Source: Ruminococcus sp. CAG:563
GTDB lineage: Bacteria; Bacillota; Clostridia; Oscillospirales; Acutalibacteraceae
Direction: 5' to 3'
Assembly: GCA_000434915.1 (NCBI GenBank)
Contig: FR882056.1
Coordinates: forward strand, 520 to 24,431
DNA length: 23,912 nucleotides
Shown: positions 1 through 7,850 of the stretch, piece by piece
How positions within the stretch are numbered: position 1 is the first letter of the stretch
Layout: each line of letters begins with the position of its first letter
Position numbers and translations under genes: made by a program
Notes under the pieces: generated by a model
Seen by the model: only the letters and a program-made list of their open reading frames with translations
Told to the model about the DNA's origin: nothing
The model's database searches: none

Positions 1-25
1 GTCGATTTAACGGCGGTTCTGCTTT

Positions 26-550
26 TTAACTGTCAAAATCCTGATCGAAAATATTGAACTCCTCGGGTTCGTTTGCCTGAGCTTCAACCTCAAGCGGCGG
101 AGTGATTTCAATCGAATCAAGCTGTTTTGTGATTTCCGAAAGCTCGTCATTGAGACTGTCGATATTCTTGGTTACGGCCGAAAGGTTTTTGAGCAGGGAG
201 GGGAGCTTACGCTCTGTTGAGTTTATATACTTGCAGGTTTCATCGGCAATGCGAACCACCTCGTTATGAGCGTCGGTAAATTTCTTCGCCGAGCTGCTGA
301 GATTGTCAAAATCGGGCTTATTCTCGCCGCCCTTATCAAACCCGTCGAGCTTTTCTTTCAATTCGGAAAGCTCTTTATCCTTCTCACGAAGTGATTTTTT
401 CAGCTCGGCTATCTCGTCACGAAGCTTGGCAATATCCTCTTTTGAAACCGACTTTTCGTATTCCTCGGCGAGCGAGTTCAGGTATTCGTCCACCTGCTTT
501 TTGTCAAAGCCGCCGACCGCTCTTGTCTTAATTGAAATGTTATTGCTCAT
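26..550 (-). CDS. DivIVA-domain coiled-coil protein
   Basis: A 174-aa cytoplasmic protein. Residues about 8-30 (GGFDKKQVDEYLNSLAEEYE) match the N-terminal DivIVA/GpsB membrane-targeting segment, which normally reads G-Y/F-D-x-x-x-V-D-x-F/Y-L. Residues 35-72 are almost pure Lys/Glu/Leu heptads and 95-145 form a second predicted helical segment; the C-terminus is acidic. Family members bind negatively curved membrane at septa and poles and scaffold division or wall-synthesis proteins; which role applies here cannot be told. The ATG is preceded by GGAGG (minus strand, 558-565) and by a good promoter. It is divergent from the nucleotide-sugar operon. The arginine and glycine typical of canonical B. 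subtilis DivIVA are only partly present, so this is a family call, not an orthologue call. Confidence 0.85.
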   Translation of the reverse strand: MSNNISIKTRAVGGFDKKQVDEYLNSLAEEYEKSVSKEDIAKLRDEIAELKKSLREKDKELSELKEKLDGFDKGGENKPDFDNLSSSAKKFTDAHNEVVRIADETCKYINSTERKLPSLLKNLSAVTKNIDSLNDELSEITKQLDSIEITPPLEVEAQANEPEEFNIFDQDFDS

Positions 551-580
551 TTTCGTGCCTCCGCTTATATTCTGTAACCT

Positions 581-609
581 ATAATATCACAAAATCTGTT
601 GTTTTGCAA
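581..609 (-). promoter_or_regulatory. Sigma-A-type promoter of the DivIVA-family gene
   Basis: On the minus strand TTGCAA (604-609) and TATTAT (581-586) are separated by exactly 17 bp, with transcription expected to start near 574 and a short leader carrying GCGGAGG before the ATG at 550. Confidence 0.6.
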
Positions 610-649
610 CGAAAACAACGCCACAAACCGCAAAAACTGCGATTTTTTA

Positions 650-678
650 TTGCACAAATCAGCTCGAAATGATATAAT
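650..678 (+). promoter_or_regulatory. Sigma-A-type promoter of the nucleotide-sugar operon
   Basis: TTGCAC (650-655), a 17-bp spacer and a perfect TATAAT (673-678) precede the gene starting at 728. A strong Shine-Dalgarno GGAGGG lies at 715-720, seven bases before the ATG. Confidence 0.7.
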
Positions 679-727
679 TAAATAAATATAATCAGTGACT
701 GTCAAATTTTTCACGGAGGGTTGAAAA

Positions 728-2044
728 ATGGATTTATACAATAAAATTGTCAACAGAGAAGAAAAGCTTTCGCTGGTCGGTCTCGGCTATGTCGGACTGC
801 CCATTGCCGTTGCTTTTTCCAAAAAGGTTGATGTTATCGGATTTGATATAAACGATAAGAAAATCCAAACCTATATCGGCGGCAAGGACCCGACGAAGGA
901 GGTCGGCGACGAGGCTATACAGAAATGCAATGTCGATTTCACGAGCGATGAAACCCGACTGAGAGAGGCAAGGTTTCATATTGTAGCCGTGCCTACTCCG
1001 GTTCGTCCCGATAAGGTTCCCGACCTTTCACCCGTTATCGGCGCAAGCAAGGTGCTCGGTCGCAACCTCACAAAAGGCTCTGTTGTTGTATATGAATCCA
1101 CGGTTTATCCGGGTGTAACGGAGGATATCTGCGTTCCGATTCTTGAAAAGGAATCGGGTCTTAAATGCGGCGTTGATTTCAAAATCGGTTATTCGCCCGA
1201 AAGAATCAATCCCGGCGATAAGAATCATCGACTTGAGAATATAGTGAAAATCGTCAGCGGAATGGACGACGAAACCCTTGAAACGGTCGCAGATGTTTAC
1301 AGCCTTGTTATTGAGGCCGGCGTTTACCGTGCCGAGAGCATAAAGGTTGCGGAGGCGGCCAAGGTAATCGAAAACAGCCAGCGTGATATAAATATTGCAT
1401 TCGTCAATGAGCTTTCAATGATATTCAGCAGAATGGGCATTGACACAAAGGCCGTTCTGAGAGCCGCGGGAACAAAGTGGAATTTCCTGAGCTTTGAACC
1501 AGGCCTCGTCGGCGGACATTGCATAGGCGTTGACCCATACTATCTGACATACAAGGCGGAACAGATCGGCTATCACTCGAGGATAATTTTGGCAGGCAGA
1601 CGAATAAACGACGGCATGGGTGCATATGTTGCTCAGGAGCTTGTCAAGAAGATGATTCATGCCGATGTCAAGGTCAAGGACGCTGACGTTCTGGTGCTCG
1701 GTCTTACCTTTAAGGGCAACTGCCCCGACACAAGAAACACAAAGGTTATCGACATTCTGAACGAGCTTGGTTCATATGAGATTCATACCTCTGTATATGA
1801 CCCCGTGGCGGACAAGGCGGAGGCGAAGAGGGAATACGGCATTGACCTTGTTTCAAAAGCCGAGCTTAAAGATTTTGATGCGGTTCTCGTGGCCGTCGAT
1901 CATGACGATTTCAAGGAATATTCCGTTGAAGATATAAAGGCGATGTATTCCGACAAAAACGAAAACAAGATTCTTTTTGACGTTAAAGGAATTTACGATA
2001 AAGATGAATTTGAAAAAGCTGGCTTCAACTATTGGAGACTGTAA
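728..2044 (+). CDS. wbpO: UDP-N-acetylhexosamine 6-dehydrogenase (WbpO/TviB type)
   Basis: A 438-aa UDP-glucose/GDP-mannose dehydrogenase family enzyme that oxidises C6 of a UDP-N-acetylhexosamine to the uronic acid with two NAD+. The Rossmann motif GLGYVG is at residues 18-23; the conserved lysine helix reads EAAKVIENSQRDINIAFVNE; the catalytic cysteine is Cys265 in GGHCIGVDPYYLT; the C-terminal UDP-binding domain contains LGLTFKGNCPDTRNTK. The stretch AAGTKWNFLSFEPGLVGGHC is typical of WbpO/TviB (UDP-GalNAc or UDP-GlcNAc to uronate) rather than of UDP-glucose dehydrogenase. The next gene, 12 bp downstream, is a WbpP/TviC-like epimerase, so together they should make UDP-GalNAcA from UDP-GlcNAc for a surface glycan. 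Start supported by the GGAGGG site. Exact substrate is inferred from family resemblance and context. Confidence 0.92.
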   Translation: MDLYNKIVNREEKLSLVGLGYVGLPIAVAFSKKVDVIGFDINDKKIQTYIGGKDPTKEVGDEAIQKCNVDFTSDETRLREARFHIVAVPTPVRPDKVPDLSPVIGASKVLGRNLTKGSVVVYESTVYPGVTEDICVPILEKESGLKCGVDFKIGYSPERINPGDKNHRLENIVKIVSGMDDETLETVADVYSLVIEAGVYRAESIKVAEAAKVIENSQRDINIAFVNELSMIFSRMGIDTKAVLRAAGTKWNFLSFEPGLVGGHCIGVDPYYLTYKAEQIGYHSRIILAGRRINDGMGAYVAQELVKKMIHADVKVKDADVLVLGLTFKGNCPDTRNTKVIDILNELGSYEIHTSVYDPVADKAEAKREYGIDLVSKAELKDFDAVLVAVDHDDFKEYSVEDIKAMYSDKNENKILFDVKGIYDKDEFEKAGFNYWRL

Positions 2045-2056
2045 AGGGATGACAAT

Positions 2057-3031
2057 ATGGGATATTCAGATTTAAAATTTCCGAAGGATTCGGTTTTTCT
2101 CGTAACGGGCGGAGCAGGCTTTATCGGCTCTAATCTTTGCGAAGCGATACTGAAAATGGGATACAAGGTCAAATGCCTCGATGACCTTTCGACGGGCAAG
2201 CAGGCTAACGTTGACCTTTTCCTTGACGATCCGAATTACACATTCATAAAGGGCGATATCAAAGATCTTGACACATGCATGGCGGTCTGTGAGGGCGTGG
2301 ATTATGTTCTCAACCAGGCGGCGTGGGGCAGCGTGCCGAGAAGCATTGAAATGCCGCTCTTTTATGAAAAGAATAACATCATGGGCACGCTCAATATGAT
2401 GGAAGCGGCGAGACAGCAGGGAGTTAAAAAATTTGTCTACGCTTCAAGCTCTTCCGTTTACGGCGATCATCCCGTTCTTCCGAAAAAAGAGGGACAGGAG
2501 GGCAATTTGCTCTCACCATATGCGCTGACGAAGCGAGTTGACGAGGAATTTGCGAAGCTTTATACAAGGCTCTACGGTCTTGACACTTACGGAATGAGGT
2601 ATTTCAACGTTTTCGGCAGACGTCAGGACCCGGACGGAGCTTATGCGGCGGTTATTCCGAAGTTTATCAAGATGCTCATGAACGGCGAAACGCCGACAAT
2701 TAACGGCGACGGAATGCAATCGAGAGATTTCACATATATTGAGAATGTTATCGAAGCGAATCTTAAGGCTTGCCTTGCACCTCACGAGGCGGCAGGCAAT
2801 GCATTCAACATAGCCTACGGCGGACGTGAATATTTGATTGATATTTATCATTCGCTGACCCGTGCACTCGGCAAGGATATTGAGCCGAATTTCGGCCCGG
2901 ACAGGGCAGGGGACATCAAGCATTCCAACGCCGATATATCCAAGGCTCGTGAAATGCTCGGCTATGACCCGGATTACGATTTTGATTCCGGATTGAAGCT
3001 TGCGATTGACTGGTATGTGGAGAATTTGTAA
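2057..3031 (+). CDS. wbpP: UDP-N-acetylglucosamine(uronate) C4-epimerase (WbpP/TviC type)
   Basis: A 324-aa extended short-chain dehydrogenase. NAD-binding GGAGFIG is at residues 18-24, the serine-rich strand YASSSSVYGD near 128-137 and the catalytic pair Tyr155-xxx-Lys159 (YALTK). The segment RYFNVFGRRQDPDGAYAAVI and the AAWGSVPRSIE loop closely resemble WbpP/TviC enzymes, which interconvert the gluco and galacto forms of UDP-N-acetylhexosamines or their uronates; typical length is about 340 aa, so this one is complete. It follows the dehydrogenase by 12 bp with AAAGGGATG upstream of the ATG, so the two are co-transcribed. No flippase, polymerase or glycosyltransferase is adjacent, so the sugar must be used by genes elsewhere. 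Confidence 0.92.
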   Translation: MGYSDLKFPKDSVFLVTGGAGFIGSNLCEAILKMGYKVKCLDDLSTGKQANVDLFLDDPNYTFIKGDIKDLDTCMAVCEGVDYVLNQAAWGSVPRSIEMPLFYEKNNIMGTLNMMEAARQQGVKKFVYASSSSVYGDHPVLPKKEGQEGNLLSPYALTKRVDEEFAKLYTRLYGLDTYGMRYFNVFGRRQDPDGAYAAVIPKFIKMLMNGETPTINGDGMQSRDFTYIENVIEANLKACLAPHEAAGNAFNIAYGGREYLIDIYHSLTRALGKDIEPNFGPDRAGDIKHSNADISKAREMLGYDPDYDFDSGLKLAIDWYVENL

Positions 3032-3237
3032 TAATTCTTTGCAATGCTGAATGATGGCTCGGGGAGACTGACTTTTGTTCGCCCTTTATTAATTAGAAAT
3101 TTAACCTTGGCGCCAATGTAGGCAATGCCGTTAACTTAAGGTCAGCAGAAATCTACCAACGCTTTCCCCAAAAAGGGGATGGCTGATAAATATACAAAAT
3201 TACTTTACATAACAAACACAATTCAAGGAGACTCAAT
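3032..3237. other. Intergenic region with a small hairpin
   Basis: About 206 bp between the epimerase and the NAD(P)HX repair gene. It contains no convincing ORF. A small hairpin TCCCC-AAAAA-GGGGA lies at 3165-3179 but has no T-tract on either side, so it does not look like a terminator. No strong promoter was found; the Shine-Dalgarno of the next gene (AAGGAG) sits at the right edge. Confidence 0.5.
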
Positions 3238-4782
3238 ATGCTCATTTACACCTGTGAACAGATGCGTGTCATCGAGGAAAATGCGGATGTCAACGGACTT
3301 TCGTATGTCGAGATGATGGAAAATGCCGGCAATGCCTGCGCCGAAAAAATTCACTCAACCGTCGTCGGCTTGAACACTGCGGCAAAGACGGTCGCTGTGC
3401 TCTGCGGCTCGGGTAAAAACGGCGGCGACGGTTTTGTTATCGCCAAAAATCTCAGCGACAAGGGCTACGGAATCCGCCTTGTGCTGACTAACGGCTATCC
3501 CACGGCATATGAGTCCAAAATTATGTATGCTTATCTTGAGGATAAGCCCGTGCTGGTCTCTGACCTCACGCAGAATTATGATGCCTGCGTTTCGGCATGC
3601 ATGAGTGCAACGGCGATTGTCGACTGCGTTTTCGGAATCGGATTCCACGGTAAGCTCGATGAAACAACATCAAAATTCTTCAATGATATAGCAAAGTCGA
3701 GAGCAAAAAAATTTGCCGTTGACGTTCCGAGCGGACTTGAGGGCAACAGCGGCGAGATAAAATCCGACTTCTTCAAGGCGGACTACACTCTTGCGATAAC
3801 CTGCTACAAGCCGGTGCATATTCTTAAACCGGCTTCGGATCAGTGCGGAATCGTGTCGCTCATTGACATCGGCATTGATGAAAAATGCTATGAAGCTGTC
3901 GGCTCGGATGTGATTGTTTCCGCCGAGCATAACGAGATAAAACGATTCTTTAAGCCGAGAGACCCTGTTGCAAACAAGGGCAGTTTCGGCAGACTTTTGA
4001 GCGTTTGCGGCAGCCGCAGTATGCAGGGCGCAGCGGTCATGGCGGCGAATGCGGCGGTTGAAAGCGGCGTTGGAATAGTAGAGTGTGTGTTCCCGGAGCC
4101 GGCATATCCTGCGATTGCGTCAAAGCTTACGGAGCCGCTGATGAATCCGATGCCCTCAACGGCCGACGGATTTCTTAAGGCGGATAATTTGCAGCGTATT
4201 ATCGAGCTTGCCGATAAATCAACGGCGGTGCTTCTCGGCTGCGGACTCGGCCTTTGCGAGGACACGGTGCACCTTGTCAACGGAATTCTTGCAAACGTAA
4301 AAAAACCGATCATTCTCGACGCAGACGGAATAAATGCGGTTTCATTTAATATAAATATATTGAAAGAAACCTCCGCTCCGCTGATTTTGACTCCGCACCC
4401 GGGCGAGATGGCGAGACTTACAGGCCTGAGCATTGAAGAAATTCAGAGCAACAGGGTCAAGGCTGCAAGGGATTTTGCAACCCGGTACGGCTGCATACTC
4501 GTCCTCAAGGGTTCAAATACCGTTGTTGCGGGGCCGTCGGGAAGCGTGTACATAAACCGTACCGGTAATGCAGGAATGGCAACCGGCGGTTCGGGTGATG
4601 TTTTGGCAGGTATAATTTCCTCTTTTGTTTGTCAGTCTATGAGCTTGCAGTCAGCAACGATTGCCGGCGTGTATGTGCACGGACTTTGCGGAGATAACGT
4701 ACAGAAAAAATACTCCATGCACGGAGTTACTCCGACAAAAATGATCGGCGAAATAGCGGAGGTTCTTTCAAATTTTGAATAA
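3238..4782 (+). CDS. nnrD: Bifunctional NAD(P)H-hydrate epimerase / ADP-dependent dehydratase
   Basis: A 514-aa fusion that repairs damaged NAD(P)H. The N-terminal YjeF_N domain (about 1-215) equilibrates R and S NAD(P)H-hydrates; it shows GSGKNGGDGFVIAKNL, VDCVFGIGFHG and VDVPSGLEGNSGE. The C-terminal ribokinase-like domain (about 235-510) dehydrates the S form using ADP; it shows KGSFGRLLSVCGS, ILTPHPGEMARL, LVLKGSNT and the glycine-rich GNAGMATGGSGDVLAG nucleotide/catalytic loop. Length and order match the usual bacterial Nnr fusion. The ATG at 3238 follows AAGGAG with normal spacing. The lipoprotein gene begins 12 bp after the stop, suggesting co-transcription. The two activities together are sometimes called NnrDE or Nnr. 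Confidence 0.95.
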   Translation: MLIYTCEQMRVIEENADVNGLSYVEMMENAGNACAEKIHSTVVGLNTAAKTVAVLCGSGKNGGDGFVIAKNLSDKGYGIRLVLTNGYPTAYESKIMYAYLEDKPVLVSDLTQNYDACVSACMSATAIVDCVFGIGFHGKLDETTSKFFNDIAKSRAKKFAVDVPSGLEGNSGEIKSDFFKADYTLAITCYKPVHILKPASDQCGIVSLIDIGIDEKCYEAVGSDVIVSAEHNEIKRFFKPRDPVANKGSFGRLLSVCGSRSMQGAAVMAANAAVESGVGIVECVFPEPAYPAIASKLTEPLMNPMPSTADGFLKADNLQRIIELADKSTAVLLGCGLGLCEDTVHLVNGILANVKKPIILDADGINAVSFNINILKETSAPLILTPHPGEMARLTGLSIEEIQSNRVKAARDFATRYGCILVLKGSNTVVAGPSGSVYINRTGNAGMATGGSGDVLAGIISSFVCQSMSLQSATIAGVYVHGLCGDNVQKKYSMHGVTPTKMIGEIAEVLSNFE

Positions 4783-4794
4783 TCGGGGATAAAT

Positions 4795-5277
4795 TTGAAG
4801 AAAAGCCTTGCTGTATTGCTTGTATGCATTATGATATTTCTGCCCTCGTGCGGCAAAAAAGTGAAAAAAGAGAGTGTCACACCGTTAAGGCCGAACGGAA
4901 TTGTCAGTGCAAGCTACAATGATACGGACTATTCGGCGAGGATAAATTACGCCGAGACGGGGGTGATGAGTGTCGAAATGCTTTCGCCGATAAAGGGGAT
5001 AGCAATCAGCGTTGACGACAGCGGCTGTCGGCTCGGCTATGACGGCATGGAAATTGACTGCACAACGGAGCGAATGGAAAGCCTTTGCCCGTTTATCAGG
5101 CTCTATTCGGTGCTGAAAACCGTGTGCTATACCGTGCCCGAATCGGCAAGAACAAGCGGCGAAAACTACATTCTGAAATATCGCACTCCGGAAACCGAAT
5201 GTACGGCGATATCGGATAAAAAGGACGGAAAAATCCGTGAAATCGAAGCGGATAAGATAAAATTTATATTCCAATAA
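4795..5277 (+). CDS. Small lipoprotein of unknown function
   Basis: A 160-aa protein starting with TTG (4795), supported by CGGGGA five bases upstream; the only nearby ATG would remove the positive charges of the signal peptide. Residues 1-19 are a lipoprotein signal: KK, a hydrophobic run and lipobox LPSC, with Cys19 as predicted lipidation site, so the mature protein should be tethered to the outer face of the membrane. The remainder is predicted to be mostly beta strand (alternating patterns around VMSVEMLSPIKGIAISVDDS and CRLGYDGMEIDC), a pattern reminiscent of LolA/LppX-like lipoprotein folds, but I do not recognise a family. It shares a probable transcript with the NAD(P)HX repair gene with no obvious functional link. 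Confidence 0.75.
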   Translation: MKKSLAVLLVCIMIFLPSCGKKVKKESVTPLRPNGIVSASYNDTDYSARINYAETGVMSVEMLSPIKGIAISVDDSGCRLGYDGMEIDCTTERMESLCPFIRLYSVLKTVCYTVPESARTSGENYILKYRTPETECTAISDKKDGKIREIEADKIKFIFQ

Positions 5278-5281
5278 AAAG

Positions 5282-5307
5282 CGGCTGTGTCAATCAAGGC
5301 ACAGCCG
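5282..5307. terminator. Bidirectional intrinsic terminator between convergent genes
   Basis: Perfect 8-bp stem CGGCTGTG / CACAGCCG with a 10-base loop, flanked by A-rich sequence on the left. Read on the minus strand it is followed by CTTTTTATT, a good terminator for the acyl-CoA synthetase gene; on the plus strand the T-tract is weak. Confidence 0.75.
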
Positions 5308-5330
5308 TTAAGCTTTGGGTGATAATAAAA

Positions 5331-5365
5331 CACGGCACGAATGGGTATCGTACCGTGCTTTTGAA
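5331..5365 (+). terminator. Second hairpin, terminator of the lipoprotein transcript
   Basis: Arms CACGGCACGA (5331-5340) and TCGTACCGTG (5348-5357) pair with one mismatch around a 7-base loop and are followed on the plus strand by CTTTTGAATTTTTT, which ends at the stop codon of the opposing gene. With the hairpin at 5282-5307 it insulates two convergent transcripts. Confidence 0.6.
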
Positions 5366-5369
5366 TTTT

Positions 5370-7646
5370 TTACAGCTTATTTCTGATGATTTTTCCGCTC
5401 GTTGTCTTGGGAAGCTCATCCTTGAATACAACGATTCTCGGGTATTTATAAGGTGCGGTATGCTCTTTAACGTAGGTCTGAATCTCTTTTTTGAGTTCCT
5501 CGGTCGGCTCCGTGCCCTTTGTAAGGACGATTGAAGCCTTAACAACCTGACCTCTTACCTCGTCGGGAGCGGCGGAAACACCGCATTCAAGAACATACGG
5601 AAGCTCCATGATAACGTTCTCAATCTCAAACGGTCCGATGCGGTAGCCGGAGGATTTGATAACGTCGTCAATTCGGCCGACATACCAGTAGAAGCCGTCC
5701 TCGTCTCTCCATGCAACGTCGCCCGTGTGGTAAAGTCCGTCATGCCAGCATTCGGAGGTTTTTTCCTCGTCGCCGTAGTAGCCGATAAAGAGTCCGCAGG
5801 GAACCTTGTCACGCTCGGCCTTGATTACGATTTCACCCTCCTGACCTACGCCGACGCTCTTTCCGTCGGGGTCAACGATGTCAACGTCAAAGGTCGGAAC
5901 AGGCTTGCCCATTGAGCCGAGCTTGTGCTCCGAACCGAAGAGGTTGCCGACAACGAGTGTTGTCTCGCTCTGGCCGAAGCCCTCCATAACCTTGAGACCG
6001 GTGAGCTTGTTGAGCTGGCGGAAAACCTCGGGGTTGAGTGCCTCGCCTGCAATCGTAGCATGCTCGATTGAGCTGAGGTCATACTTGGTGAGGTCCTCTT
6101 TGATCATCATTCTGTACATAGTCGGCGGTGCGCAGAAGGTTGTGATGTTATACTTCTTGAACATCGGCAGAATGTCGGAAGCGTGGAAGCGGTCGAAGTC
6201 GTAAACAAATATGCCTGCCTCGCAAAGCCACTGTCCGTAGAGCTTGCCCCAAAGAGCCTTTGCCCAGCCCGTGTCGGAGATTGTCAGATGAAGTCCGTCG
6301 GGATTTACGCAGTGCCAGTAGTTGGCCGTTACAAAATGGCCGAGCGGATATTTAAAGTTGTGAGTTGCGATTTTCGGATAGCCCGTTGTGCCGGAGGTGA
6401 AGAACATGAGCATCTTGTCGTTGCCGCAGGCACTGTCCTCGGTGCGTTCAAATTCCTTGCTGAAGAGCTTAACCTCGTCGTTAAAGTCGTGCCAGCCCTC
6501 TCTCGGCTCGCCGACGATAATCTTCGTTTTGAGCGTCGGGGAGTTCTTCGCCGCAAGGTCAACCTGATGCGCCGTGTCGTCGTCCGAGGTGCAGATAATT
6601 GCGCTGACTCCCGCCGCATTGAAGCGATAGTCAAGGTCATGCTCCTGGAGCAGGTGTGTCGCCGGGATTGCGATTGCGCCTATCTTATGAAGCGCAAGAA
6701 TCGAGAACCAGAACTGATAATGACGCTTGAGGACAATCATAACCCTGTCGCCCTTCTTGATGCCGAGCGATTTGAAGTAGTTCGCCGTCTGAGCGGAATA
6801 TTCCATCATGTCCTTGAATGAGAAGCGACGTTCATTCTTGTTCTTGTCAATATGAAGCATTGCAAGCTTATCGGGAAGCTTCTTGCCGAGTCCGTCAACG
6901 ATATCGAATGCAAAGTTGAACTTATCCTCATTCTCGTATGAGAGCGAAAGAACTTTACCGTTTTCGTCCTCCTTGGGATGGATGAAGTTGTGGTAAATTC
7001 GCTTGCCCGTGCCCGAACGCTTGGGTGATTCATCGTCAATCGTGTTCTTCGGCGTAACAACCTCACCGGCCGGGTTGAAAACGAGAGCGTAGAAGGTTGT
7101 TTCTTCCTTGTCAACGGCAATCATGCCGTGGGGCGTTGAGCTGTCAAAATAAATCGTATCGCCGGGGTGAAGAATCTCAACGTGGTTGCCGACCTGAACT
7201 CTCAGCGTGCCGCTGACAACGATGTCAAGCTCCTGGCCTTCATGGGTTGTGAGGGCAATATCGTCGCTGCCCTCGTTCGGGTCGCACCTAACGAAAAGCG
7301 GTTCACAAATCTTATTCTTGAACGCCGCCGCAAGGTTGTAATACTCCATGCCGTGAGCGTGGTCGATTTCAAGACCCTCGCCGCTTCTTGTGACCGTATA
7401 TGACGCAAGAACGGGGCTTTTACCCTCTATAATATCGTTAACATCAACGTTGAACGCTATTGCGCATCTGTACAGGAAAGCAAACGTGAGATCCTTTTCG
7501 CCACGTTCGCAAGCGATATAGTCCTCGATGGTCATGTCGGTTTTTTCCGCCATGTCGGCAGGAGTAAAGCCCACGATTTCACGAAGCTCCTTGATACGCT
7601 GAGCCATCTCGTTGATCTTAAAATTCAAGCCTGTCATTTCTTTCAT
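5370..7646 (-). CDS. XRE helix-turn-helix / cupin / acyl-CoA synthetase fusion
   Basis: A 758-aa three-part protein. Residues 12-74 form an XRE-type helix-turn-helix (RIKELREIVGFTPADMAEKT, then IEDYIACERGEKDLTFAFLY). Residues about 110-192 are a cupin (THEGQELDIVVSGTLRVQVG, PGDTIYFDSSTPHGM), as in MerR/XRE-cupin regulators that bind small ligands. Residues about 220-758 are a full AMP-forming acyl-CoA synthetase: P-loop TSGTTGYPK 417-425, GFGQSETT 556-563, TGD 641-643, hinge GRIDDVIKSSGYR 657-669 and the adenylation lysine Lys752 in PKTTSGK. It resembles medium-chain/ACSM-type ligases and should form acyl-CoA from a carboxylic acid, ATP and CoA. The acid is unknown. There is no stop or frameshift between the parts. 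The ATG follows AAAGGAA. A T-box leader and a direct repeat lie upstream, and a terminator directly downstream, so it is probably monocistronic. Confidence 0.93.
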   Translation of the reverse strand: MKEMTGLNFKINEMAQRIKELREIVGFTPADMAEKTDMTIEDYIACERGEKDLTFAFLYRCAIAFNVDVNDIIEGKSPVLASYTVTRSGEGLEIDHAHGMEYYNLAAAFKNKICEPLFVRCDPNEGSDDIALTTHEGQELDIVVSGTLRVQVGNHVEILHPGDTIYFDSSTPHGMIAVDKEETTFYALVFNPAGEVVTPKNTIDDESPKRSGTGKRIYHNFIHPKEDENGKVLSLSYENEDKFNFAFDIVDGLGKKLPDKLAMLHIDKNKNERRFSFKDMMEYSAQTANYFKSLGIKKGDRVMIVLKRHYQFWFSILALHKIGAIAIPATHLLQEHDLDYRFNAAGVSAIICTSDDDTAHQVDLAAKNSPTLKTKIIVGEPREGWHDFNDEVKLFSKEFERTEDSACGNDKMLMFFTSGTTGYPKIATHNFKYPLGHFVTANYWHCVNPDGLHLTISDTGWAKALWGKLYGQWLCEAGIFVYDFDRFHASDILPMFKKYNITTFCAPPTMYRMMIKEDLTKYDLSSIEHATIAGEALNPEVFRQLNKLTGLKVMEGFGQSETTLVVGNLFGSEHKLGSMGKPVPTFDVDIVDPDGKSVGVGQEGEIVIKAERDKVPCGLFIGYYGDEEKTSECWHDGLYHTGDVAWRDEDGFYWYVGRIDDVIKSSGYRIGPFEIENVIMELPYVLECGVSAAPDEVRGQVVKASIVLTKGTEPTEELKKEIQTYVKEHTAPYKYPRIVVFKDELPKTTSGKIIRNKL

Positions 7647-7714
7647 TTGTGACCGTTCCTTTCATTATTTTATAGATTTTCAGACAATAAAAGTATGTTT
7701 AGTATTGATTAAAA

Positions 7715-7740
7715 CTTTGGGCTGTATAATAGGAAAAGAT
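7715..7740 (-). repeat. Direct repeat copy 1 upstream of the XRE-fusion gene
   Basis: This 26-bp copy (plus strand begins CTTTGGGCTGTATAA and ends AAAAGAT) matches a second copy at 7818-7843 at 23 of 26 positions in the same orientation. It lies 70 bp before the start codon at 7646. The 103-bp start-to-start distance is close to ten helical turns. Possible operator for the XRE domain (inference). Confidence 0.6.
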
Positions 7741-7817
7741 ACAACCTATTTGACGAGAGATTTTTTCGTTAGACAGTTCAAAGGTCTCGAAGGCTATATT
7801 CTTATATGCCGAGGGAG

Positions 7818-7843
7818 CTTTGGGCTGTATAACGGAAAAAGAT
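7818..7843 (-). repeat. Direct repeat copy 2, just after the T-box terminator
   Basis: Second 26-bp copy, differing only in the middle (CGGA where copy 1 has TAGG). It begins about 10 bases past the T-tract of the T-box terminator in the direction of transcription, so both copies sit between the riboswitch and the coding region. Confidence 0.6.
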
Positions 7844-7850
7844 CCGTCAA

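Noticed and set aside
5331..5357. Operator or inverted repeat for a regulator
   Set aside because: Its position between convergent genes and the following T-rich tract fit a terminator better.
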